NCBI RefSeq assembly: GCF_965363235.1
Contig: NC_134841.1
Span: forward strand, 34,811,440 to 34,875,439
DNA from: Mytilus galloprovincialis
Taxonomy: Eukaryota; Mollusca; Bivalvia; Mytilida; Mytilidae
Direction: 5' to 3'
Length of the DNA: 64,000 bases
In this document: positions 47,712 to 56,800 of the stretch, one piece after another
Numbering within the stretch: position 1 is the stretch's first letter
How the letters are laid out: every line of letters begins with the position of its first letter
The notes under the pieces: model-generated
What the model saw: the letters and a program-made list of their open reading frames with translations, nothing else
Told to the model about the DNA's origin: nothing
Database searches by the model: none
Program-made: the position numbers and the translations under genes

Positions 47712-48146
47712 GGCCCGAGACCACAATTAATTCCTCTATCATTTCTTTATAACGTTTTTTCGCATTAAAAATGTTTTGTCTATTCTTTTTGTCTAATTTT
47801 TTGTGCGTGTAATGTACAGTACAAGTCCAGAAATATATGCAATTTTCAGAAAAATTGCATGTTTACATCATACAAATTTGGCCAATACACATCCATACCC
47901 CTATAGGCAAGTCAAGAGATGATCCGAAAAGTGTAAATATTACCTTTTTGCACCTGGCCTAATCACTCTTTCCTTATTAAAATCAGTTAAAATAAAACAT
48001 CTAAAAGTTTATTTCAGCTCTCTTCTATCATTTCCACCCCAGAAAAGCTAAGAAATGAATGAGAAAGGGAAAGAAAAAAAATAAAGAAAAAATACACTAT
48101 AATTAAAGGGAACGAAAAGCGGGGTCATTAATTGTGGTCTTGGGCC
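47712..48146 (+). repeat. Right flank of composite element 2
   Basis: A direct repeat of 43386-43836 with few differences, bounded by the same inverted ends. Confidence 0.95.
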
Positions 48147-48575
48147 TGTTAAATTTTTGTATCAGATATTGTTTATATGGGTCTTTACTGATCTTAGTCA
48201 TAAATTGTAACTCATAACAATACAAAAACTGGTCAGCAATAAGTGGTGCACAATTATTTCCCATTGGAATTCCGATAACTTGACGATAGACGGAATCTCC
48301 AAAGCGAACAAAAATGTTATCAAGTAAAAATTCAAGGGTAGATATAGTATCAAAGCATACCCAATTGACATAGTTCTTTTGTTTGTTGCTACTAAAAAAT
48401 TACCTAAAAAAGTTTGAACATATGTATTCGCATTCCGACTTTTTAAATGCCCATTTTCGTTATAATGATTGGCTAACATCAATCTCCCGTCATTCCGAAA
48501 GTCAACCTTCTACAATAAAGTGCACAGGTAAATATAGAAAAACTTGATAGAAGTCGTGTTTTCATGGTCTTAACA
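48147..48575 (-). pseudogene. Retroelement reverse transcriptase relic, upstream part
   Basis: Reading the - strand, the frame VYRQVIGIPMGNNCAPLIAD gives the conserved G-I-P-M-G polymerase motif, followed by QFLYCYELQFMTKIS and then IQKFN at the junction with the composite element. Farther upstream (toward 48575) frameshifts and stops break it; a 94-codon frame at 48198-48482 runs out of register. The half at 42420-43385 completes it. Confidence 0.8.
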
Positions 48576-48628
48576 AAAAAATGTTATCATAAGTATTGAA
48601 TCCTTCTCTTAGTAATTTTATAGTGTTT

Positions 48629-48708
48629 TAAAAGCGTTGACCGTGTGCATATTTTTAGAATGAAGGTTTCCGCGCTTCATACAAAATATACTTCGGTCAA
48701 CGCTTTTA
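48629..48708. repeat. Hairpin with 15 bp arms
   Basis: TAAAAGCGTTGACCG (48629-48643) and the inverse CGGTCAACGCTTTTA (48694-48708) flank 50 bp. It is probably a small MITE. Confidence 0.8.
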
Positions 48709-48759
48709 CAGGATGATAAATTTATAAATAGAAGCATTCAATTATTGAATAAAAACTCA

Positions 48760-49443
48760 AGATTTCAAGATTTTATTGTAAAGCAACGCTCAGACACATA
48801 TATGTGTAACATGAGGTACATATATACAATGATAAACATGATTTATAACACAAAGGTAACATTCAAAAAACAAAATAAACAATAAAAAACAATAAAAAAA
48901 AAATAAAAAAATAAGACAAAATATAAAAAAATAAGACAAAAAAGAAATAATTCATAAAAATTAATATACATATCACAATAAGTTATTCAGCTTTCTGATA
49001 AAAGATGCCACCTGTCTATATAAATTAACATTGCAGTAAGATAACATTACAGATAATTTCTGTTTACTTGGATGCTTCGTATAATAACTAGGGATATGTT
49101 GTTCTCTAAAACAAACCAGTTGAGGAGACTTGCATATAAAAAGATAGTGAAATTCGTCTCCTACACTCTCTTTACATATGTGACATTTTCGTTCCTCCGC
49201 CGGAATATTGTACCAAAGCCCAGTTTCAATGGGAATTTTTATATTAGACGTTCATAATTTTGTCTTCCAGATTCTTGCATTTTCCGGTATTTTTATAAGA
49301 TAATTTTCAAAACTGAAATCATATTTTGTAACAAAAGGCTGAGGACAAATTAAGAGTGTTTCGTTCTTAAGATAAAGCTTGTTTAGATTTTGAAAAGTAA
49401 CTTTATCCTGGGAGGAGTATGACTCAATAATTATATAAGTCAA
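48760..49443 (-). pseudogene. 3' end of a non-LTR retrotransposon, - strand
   Basis: Read on the - strand, the frame from 49443 leads into IPENARIWKTKL. After a stop it continues in the same frame as IPIETGLWYNIPAEERKCHI, then a C-x2-C-x8-H-x4-C knuckle (CHICKESVGDEFHYLFIC), ending near 48978 with SFIRKLNNLL. The 3' tail to about 48760 is T- and A-rich and ends CAATAAAATCTTGAAATCTTG, a short repeated tail as found on such elements. The N-terminal endonuclease and polymerase are absent. It is a different subfamily from 23215-23762, judged by spacing and tail. Confidence 0.75.
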
Positions 49444-50120
49444 TATTTTATGTCCTAGGTTAATCTTTTAAAAAGCATGGGAGTCAAATGTATAAAATAT
49501 TTAAGAGTATGTTAAACCTGGGGTTTTTAAGATATATGACGTTTATAAGGTTAATCTTTTTTTGTACATGGGAAAAAATCTGCACCCATGACTCATTAGC
49601 TCATTGGGTTGGTTAAGTTATTATTCCGTTGATCCATGGATAATCTTTGTAATTATATATACTCGCTGTGAATAGAACAGAAGTGGTAGGGAAACAATGT
49701 TTATAATTCAAAGAGAGACTGACAAAAACGAAAAAAACGAAACCAAAAATACGAGCACGGAACTGTTTCCTTTATTTTTAATAATGTGAAGCGTTTCTTT
49801 GACATTGACCTGACTGGTTCCTGATTAAAAGATTTTCCTGCTACTCCATTCATCAATATTAGAAATAGATTCCAGTTGAAGATCGATTTGCCGGTGGTTT
49901 TGAGTTTTGAAAAAACTGTAATTTCAAAAGTATGCACAATAATATATTTTCCATGTTTATAAAAATCAAACCTCTCATGTGTCCATTTATGTCCTTAGCC
50001 TAAAATCTTTTTGATAGTATATACATACATTAGTTGTTTGTCTATTTTCTCTTCAGTTTTTCTCTGTTTATCAGTTTATTTCTAGATTTCTAGAGGGAGG
50101 GTAGGAGAGGTCCTGGTATC
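49444..50120. other. Gap: no gene recognised
   Basis: AT-rich sequence. A 78-codon - strand frame (49701-49937) has no known domain. Nothing else is seen. Confidence 0.35.
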
Positions 50121-52568
50121 AGGTCCGTTCGCGCCCAATACATTTTTGCACCCTACACGTTCGCACCTCGCACGTTCGCACCCAAGGTCCGTTTCCACTC
50201 TACACGTTCGCGCCCAATTTTAATTCAAATTCCAGTTGCATAATTGGAAAATCATGATTATTGTTTTAAATTGCTTTGGTGTAAATACTGAATGTATTTA
50301 GCTTGGTATGAGTAAAGCATCGAAGATTTTAAATAAAAAACACAAAAGATAATTGTTTTTAACAGCTTTACTTGGTCCCTTTGATCTGAAACAATGAAAC
50401 AATAAAATATAGCAATACACTATTATAACCAAAACATGATAAAATTTATTCAGCACACACAAAAAAAACGAAGTCAGAATCTCACTTTATTTTGAAACAA
50501 GTCAATGAAACAAAGTTATAGCAATACACTAACCAAACCATGATTAAGAGTTATTCAACACAAAATAAAACGTTGACAGAAACCCACTTTATTTAGAAAG
50601 GGTTATTATTATTTTTAACAATACACTATCCAAAACATGATTAAAATTTATTCAACACAAAAAAAAAGGCTGTCTCACTTTATTTTGAAACAATGACAAC
50701 AAATATACTTATAAGAATACACTTGCCAAAACTTGATTACAAAGTTATTAAAAACACAAAACCAATCAAAATCGGGCGCGAACATATAGGGTGCGAACGG
50801 ACTTTGGGATGCGAACATGTATTGTGCGAAAGTGAAAGGGGGCGAACATGAGTCAGGGCTTTCAATAGAAGGCGGTAGGCGGCGATTTTCGTCGTCTACT
50901 TGAAGGAAATCCGCCGCCTACTTTGCTCAAAATTGTAAAATTAAAAAATCAATAAAAATGACTGAAGGGGAAATTTACGCTGTTGACACAACCAGGGGAT
51001 TTCCGATAAAGTGTGGTTGATATTTATAACCTCTACGTGAAGTGACCCGAGTAGTCACGAACGCCTAGGCTGGGATCGCTATCAACAAGGAGAGTAAGGC
51101 AAAAACTACTGAAAGTAGAAACCAGCAGAAGGCACCCGAACACCGTCTGTAAACAGACTCCTGATTGGTCGATTTACAACCGGTTTTCTTAAACGACCTA
51201 CGATTGGTGTAATTAATAGGCGTGTACGAAAATAAGTAAACGAAACCAAAGTGACATCAGTCAATGGATTAGAAAAATACAAAAACAAGGTGCTTTATAA
51301 ATATTGAATGGAAATACAACTTATTCAAAGGAGAACACTATATATTTTCACAATGTTAAAATAAAATAAAAAACAAACAAACGCCAATATAAACAACGTA
51401 CAGCCACTGACCCACGTGTTCGCAAGGACACCGATCCCACATTTGTTTTTAGATTCAAATCCTATTACATAGAGTGAACTACATGAACATGTTCCTTTAT
51501 AACTATGTTGGCTTTGTATTAAAAATTAAATAAATTGGTGTCGCAATCTTCTTTTCTTTGTATCTGTAAAGCATCACTGTCAAATTTGGGCCCACTTTAG
51601 GGTCTTCTGACTTCAATGCACAATGCAACGATGTACCCACACTCAATGCCCATGTCAAGGATCATATAATTTATTATCCTGTTAAGGATTTGTCTGCCTC
51701 TGTTGTATCTACTGAACTGAATGTTAATGTCCCATTCAATTTATATTCTATTTTCCCTGAACTCATAGAATTTTAATCTAATGACTATTTTTTCAATTAT
51801 TATTCAAAGAGCACAATAATCACAAAATTATTAAGGCATGTTGTAAGGGGCAAATAATAATATTTTTTTTTTAAATAAAATCTTAAAATGTTTTTTTTCA
51901 GAAAATCAATATTTTTAGAGGGGTGTGAATCATCAGACGGGTCAGTAAGCGAACAGCAAACACATGTATTTGTAATTTAGGCCAGCCTCCTGATAGTATT
52001 AATTCATAAAGCGCATTGAATAATTTCCTATATTATAAAAAGGGATTTTCATAGTGCTATAATTGTACCAAAATATAGTGGTCCCCTCTTCTATTTCAGA
52101 ACTTTTTGAGTTTAAGTATAATAAAATTTTATTAATGAATAAATATGATTGGATGTGGATCTTTCCCTATATTATCACCATGTCATTGCTATTCTCAAAC
52201 AACTTCAAATACAAGCTTTAAGTTGAAGTCTGGATCAAATGCAGATATAAATGTAGTCAATATTTACAGAAAATCCAACCATGCTACAAATTTTAATCAA
52301 ACATTTACATTATCTTCATTAAAAAAATGATGTTTTGAGAGGACTGAAACAGGGTCCAGGAGACTCCCAGAATGCAGGATTTTGCACCATTTTAAAAAAA
52401 AATTCTGGGGCCCTTGAGCGGGCCCCAGACCCCAGGCCGTAGGTTCGACGAGCAAGCTCGTCGCCGCGGCCGGCTTTGCCGTCCGCATTGATGGGACTCC
52501 TATTTTTTGGTTTTATCCTTCTACTTCTAAACTTATTGAAAGCCCTGTGAGTGGGCGCGAACAGACCT
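50121..52568. mobile_element. Foldback element with AGGTCCGTTCGCGCCCA ends
   Basis: Left AGGTCCGTTCGCGCCCA and right TGGGCGCGAACAGACCT are inverted with one mismatch. Subterminal words TTCGC(A/G)CCC on the left (50130-50215) recur inverted as GGG(C/T)GCGAAC on the right (50770-50840). A younger element (50854-52547) sits near the right end. Internally it has short direct blocks with AATACACTA and ACATGATTA words between 50400 and 50740. It is non-coding. Confidence 0.75.
50854..52547. mobile_element. 1.69 kb nested element with CAGGGCTTTCAATA ends
   Basis: Left CAGGGCTTTCAATAGAAG, right TTATTGAAAGCCCTG. TGAGT lies outside both ends (50849-50853 and 52548-52552). Precise removal joins the foldback sequence GGGCGAACA-TGAGT-GGGCGCG. 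A CAGGG...CCCTG terminus recalls hAT-type elements, but those make 8 bp duplications, so the superfamily is left open. It has GC-rich ends (GGCGGTAGGCGGCG; CTCGTCGCCGCGGCCGG) and an AT-rich centre. No transposase frame is recognised. The 131-codon frame at 52319-52714 crosses its border and is not a gene. Confidence 0.8.
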
Positions 52569-52740
52569 GGATTCAGGGGTCCTGATCCCGAAATCCCGGA
52601 CTTAAAAACATCAGATCCCGAAATCCTGGACTTAAAAACACAAAATCCGTAGGTCCCAAAATTCGAAAAAAAAGAATTCCCTGATCCCGAAATCCCAAGC
52701 TTAAAAACACCCAATCCCAGATTCCCGATAAAGATCCTAT
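52569..52740 (+). repeat. Degenerate tandem repeat GATCCCGAAATCC
   Basis: Four copies of a word like GATCCCGAAATCCCGGACTT followed by AAAAACA, at about 52583, 52615, 52683 and 52717, with spacings of 30-70 bases. Confidence 0.75.
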
Positions 52741-53344
52741 CCCCCCTCTTTCTAGTAGTCCGAATAATTATGACGTCTTGAAAGGCTATTAAAATTTTTT
52801 TCTTTGACGCCTTACTTCGTCACGGTTACGAGTCGAACTCTATAAATTGTAATTGACTTGGGCGCATCTCAAACAGACAGGAGGCCACTCCTCTCTGGCC
52901 TAAAGTAAAAGTCCAGGAAAATCTGGATGGTATTTACAATAAAATATGCTAAATTACAACTATATACACTGGTTCTCCTGCTGTCTATTTAAGATCTGGT
53001 TGGGTCCAGGGGATGGTGTTCACTCTGGCCCTGAAGTCCATATTATTGATAGCCAGTTACATTTAATTTTATTTTGTAAACATTCATATCATGTTTAATT
53101 AAAAAAAGACAGACTGTTCCCCCAGTTTTAACCAATCTTAGACTCATAAAAGACCAAAATATTTGCAAAAGTATACCCCTCTTATTTTTATTAGCATGTA
53201 AGAGAAACACAGGTATTATTTTTTAAGGTATAATTACTAGTAATTAGAATTTTACTATCTGTATCTGTGTTAAAAATCAAACATTGGTAGAGCAAAATTG
53301 TTGCTTTTAACATGACATCCATTATTATTGAACTAGTATGCATA
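52741..53344. other. Gap: no gene recognised
   Basis: Mixed sequence with no coding frame or repeat shared with this window. Confidence 0.35.
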
Positions 53345-53490
53345 TTTGTTAAGGGGCCAGCTGAAGGGCGCTTCCAGGTGCGGGAGTTTCTCGCATTGAA
53401 GACCGATTGGTGGCCTTCGGCTGTTGTCTGCTCTATGGTCGGGTTGTTGTCGCTTTGACACAGTCCCCATTTCCATTCTCAATTTTATAA
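53345..53490 (-). repeat. Dispersed repeat (CAAAGAGACAACAACCCGAC), copy 2
   Basis: AAGGGGCCAGCTGAAGGGCG, TTCGGCTGTTGTCTGCTC, ATGGTCGGGTTGTTGTCGC, ending CATTCTCAATTTTATA. It is the inverse of 42196-42360. Confidence 0.85.
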
Positions 53491-53701
53491 ACAAATTCAG
53501 ACACCTACATGTAGATCAGATTTTAATAAATTGTTAATAATTAAACAAATCTGTATGTATACATGATATAAAACCATTATATATTGCATTTCAAAACTTT
53601 TTTATAAAGATTTTATTAAGAGATCTAGTTTAATACTTTAGATTTTCAATATTTATCTTGAAAAAGAATACTGAATTTGGAATAATATTTATTTTTTGCA
53701 G

Positions 53702-53824
53702 CTAAACATGGTGGTGAAAAATACAACGACCATTCTGAAGAGACTGAGAGCTCTGTTGAAGAATACAACATACGTTACAGAACAAATACATGCCTATATT
53801 GTACCATCAGGAGATGCTCATCAG
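53702..53824 (+). CDS. Aminopeptidase exon with start codon
   Basis: Acceptor TTTTTTGCAG, donor GTAATA. The codon frame is CTA-AAC-ATG, so the ATG at 53708-53710 has two in-frame codons before it and no upstream stop inside the exon. It encodes [20 protein letters not shown] at its end and finishes on a codon boundary. Confidence 0.93.
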
Positions 53825-56800
53825 GTAATAAATAAATTTGGTGTATTAACTGTCTTCTGATTGGTTCAAAGTATTATTTTTATTTTCAATGTTGTCAATT
53901 TTTATGGTGACACGCCCACTCTGACGTTGTGTATTCATACGCCAACATGTGTGTACGTTGTTATTGTTAATATGAATAATATAAAAAGCAGGGGCGGATG
54001 CAGGAATTTTCGAAAGGGGGGGTGCTAACCCAGGCTAACCCAGGGCAAAGGGGGGGTGCAAAACATATGTCCGATACAAATGCATTGATCGGCAAAAATA
54101 AAGGGGGGGTGCGCACCCCCGGAACCCCCCCCCCCTGGATCCGCCACTGAAAAGTTCTTTGAGCTTTATTTTTGAAAGAAATTTATTTATAATAAATGGC
54201 AATAATTTATTTTGAATTTATTGACCCATAAAATTAATTTTTGACTTCAAATTTTACATAATCCGCTACGCAGATTATTCAATGTGAAGAGTTAAAAATT
54301 AATTTTATGATTCAATAAATTTAAAATAAATAATAGCCATTCATTAATTATTAAACATAGGTCAAATTCTATGTCATGCATGTAACAAAAAATGTTTTAA
54401 ATGCAAGATATTTATTTATTTGATAGGAAACATGCAGGTTGCACACTTTTGAAGGAAGATACATGTATAACAAAGTACTAAAATTTTATAATTTCATTTC
54501 TCCAAGATATGATACTCAACTCACATGACTTGTGAGGTACATACACAATAGATTTGACAACCTGACAATACTTATTCATCTTCCTTGTAAACCTGATTAT
54601 ACTGAGTCAGCATTAAGTCATCATCTGAATCAACTTGAGTATAGTGAGTTAAGCACTTATTCATCTTCCTTGTCAACCTGACTACTGAGTCAGCACATTC
54701 CATGTCAACCTGACTAAATTGATTCTGCACTTAGTCGTCTTCTTTGTCAACCCAACTATATTGAGTCAGCACTTATTCATCTTCTTTGTCATCCTGACTA
54801 TACTGAGTCTGCACTAAGTTATCTTCTTAGTCAACATGACTATACTGAGTCAGCACTTAGTCCTCTTTTTTGTCATCCTGACTATACTGAGTCTGCGATA
54901 AGTCATCTTCTTAGTCACCTGACTATACTGAGTCAGCACTTAGTCATCTTCTTTGTCAACCTGACTATACTGAGTCAGCACTTAGTCGTCTTCTTTGTCA
55001 ACCTGACTATACTGAGTCTGCGCTAAGTTATCTTCTTTGTCAACCTGACTATACTGAGTCAGCACTTAGTCGTCTTCTTTGTCAACCTGACTATACTGAG
55101 TCAGCACTTAGTCATCTTCTTTGTCAACCCAACTATATTGAGTCAGCACTTAGTCATCTTCTTTGTCATCCTGACTTTACTGAGTCTGTGCTAAGTCATC
55201 TTCTTAGTCAACCTGACTATACTGAGTCAGCACTTAGTCGTCTTCTTAGTCAACCTGACTATACTGAGTCAGCACTTAGTTGTCTTCTTTGTCAACCTGA
55301 CTATACTGAGTCAGCACTTAGTCATTTTCTTTGTCAACCTGACTATACTGAGTCTGCGCTAAGTCATCTTCTTAGTCAACCTGACTATACTGAGTCAGCA
55401 CTTAGTCGTCTTCTTTGTCAACCTGACTATACTGAGTCAGTGCTAAGTCATCTTCTTTGTCAACCTGACTATACTGAGTCAGCACTTAGTCGTCTTCTTT
55501 GTCAACCTGACTATACTGAGTCAGCACTTAGTTGTCTTCTTTGTCAACCTGACTATACTGAGTCAGCACTTAGTCATTTTCTTTGTCAACCTGACTATAC
55601 TGAGTCTGCGCTAAGTCATCTTCTTAGTCAACCTGACTATACTGAGTCAGCACTTAGTCGTCTTCTTTGTCAACCTGACTATACTGAGTCAGCACTTAGT
55701 TGTCTTCTTTGTCAACCTGACTATACTGAGTCAGCACTTAGTCATTTTCTTTGTCAACCTGACTATACTGAGTCTGCGCTAAGTCATCTTCTTAGTCAAC
55801 CTGACTATACTGAGTCAGCACTTAGTCGTCTTCTTTGTCAACCTGACTATACTGAGTCTGCGCTAAGTTATCTTCTTAGTCAACCTGACTATACTGAGTC
55901 AGCACTTAGTCGTCTTCTTTGTCAACCTGACTATACTGAGTCAGTGCTAAGTCATCTTCTTTATCAACCTGACTATACTGAGTCAGCACTTAGTCATCTT
56001 CTTTGTCAACCCAACTATATTGAGTCAGCACTTAGTCATCTTCTTTGTCATCCTGACTATACTGAATCAGTGCTAAGTCATCTTCTTTGTCAACCTGACT
56101 ATACTGAGTCAGCACTTAGTCGTTTTCTTTGTCAACCTGACTATACTGAGTCAGCACTTAGTCATCTTCTTAGTCACCTGACTATACTGAGTCTGCGATA
56201 AGTCATCTTCTTAGTCACCTGACTATACTGAGTCAGCACTTAGTCGTCTTCTTTGTCAACCTGACTATACTGAGTCAGCACTTAGTCATCTTCTTAGTCA
56301 CCTGACTATACTGAGTCTGCGATAAGTCGTCTTCTTTGTCAACCTGACTATACTGAGTCAGCACTAAGTCATCTTCTTTGTCAACCTGACTATACTGAGT
56401 CAGCACTTAGTCGTCTTCTTTGTCAACCTGACTATACTGAGTCAGCACTTAGTCGTCTTCTTTGTCAACCTGACTATACTGAGTCAGCACTTTGTCATCT
56501 CACTGGTTAATTTGACCTAACTGAGTCATTACTTTAATAGTCATCTGATTTTTCCCTTGTAGCTCCGTTTGATTGTTTTAGTTTTGGTAGATGAACAATA
56601 TTTATTTTTTTAATTTCAGAGTGAATACATAGCCCCATGTGATTGTAGGAGAGAATTTGTCTCAGGATTTTCTGGATCAGCAGGTATAAATATTAGATTT
56701 GAAAGACAAGAAGTACTTGATTGTCCATACAGAACATAATAAAATGATAGAATCATTCAACATTCTCCATATGCCATATGTATGCTGAAAACTGAAGACA

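Larger units (their letters stand above)
43386..48146 (+). mobile_element. Composite element, copy 2 (flank-three units-flank)
   Basis: A 4761 bp element made of a 451 bp left flank (43386-43836), three tandem units (43837-45129, 45130-46417, 46418-47706), a 5 bp TCTTA remnant and a 435 bp right flank (47712-48146). Outer ends are GGCCCGAGACCACAATTAAT and its near-exact inverse ATTAATTGTGGTCTTGGGCC. TGTT lies just outside both ends (43382-43385 and 48147-48150), a perfect 4 bp target duplication. The host is a reverse transcriptase relic; taking out the element and one TGTT joins IQKFN to NTFRFLDD without disturbing the frame. The units carry no gene. The conserved 64- and 75-78 codon - strand frames are shared only because the units are near copies. 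Confidence 0.9.

Noticed and set aside
43386..48146. Ordinary LTR retrotransposon
   Set aside because: Flanks lack TG..CA ends, no polymerase or gag frame lies inside, and the interior is a tandem array. A non-canonical LTR-like origin is not excluded.
52319..52714. 131-codon - strand frame as a gene
   Set aside because: It crosses the border of a nested transposon and a degenerate tandem repeat, with no recognised domain.
53702..53824. Real dual coding of the aminopeptidase start exon
   Set aside because: The alternative frame is open for 41 codons, but a stretch of that length stays open by chance fairly often. Kept only as a testable idea in the leader-exon finding.
54570..56505. CRISPR-like regular repeats
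   Set aside because: Repeats are contiguous 42 bp units without unique spacers, in an intron of a eukaryotic gene. It is a minisatellite.
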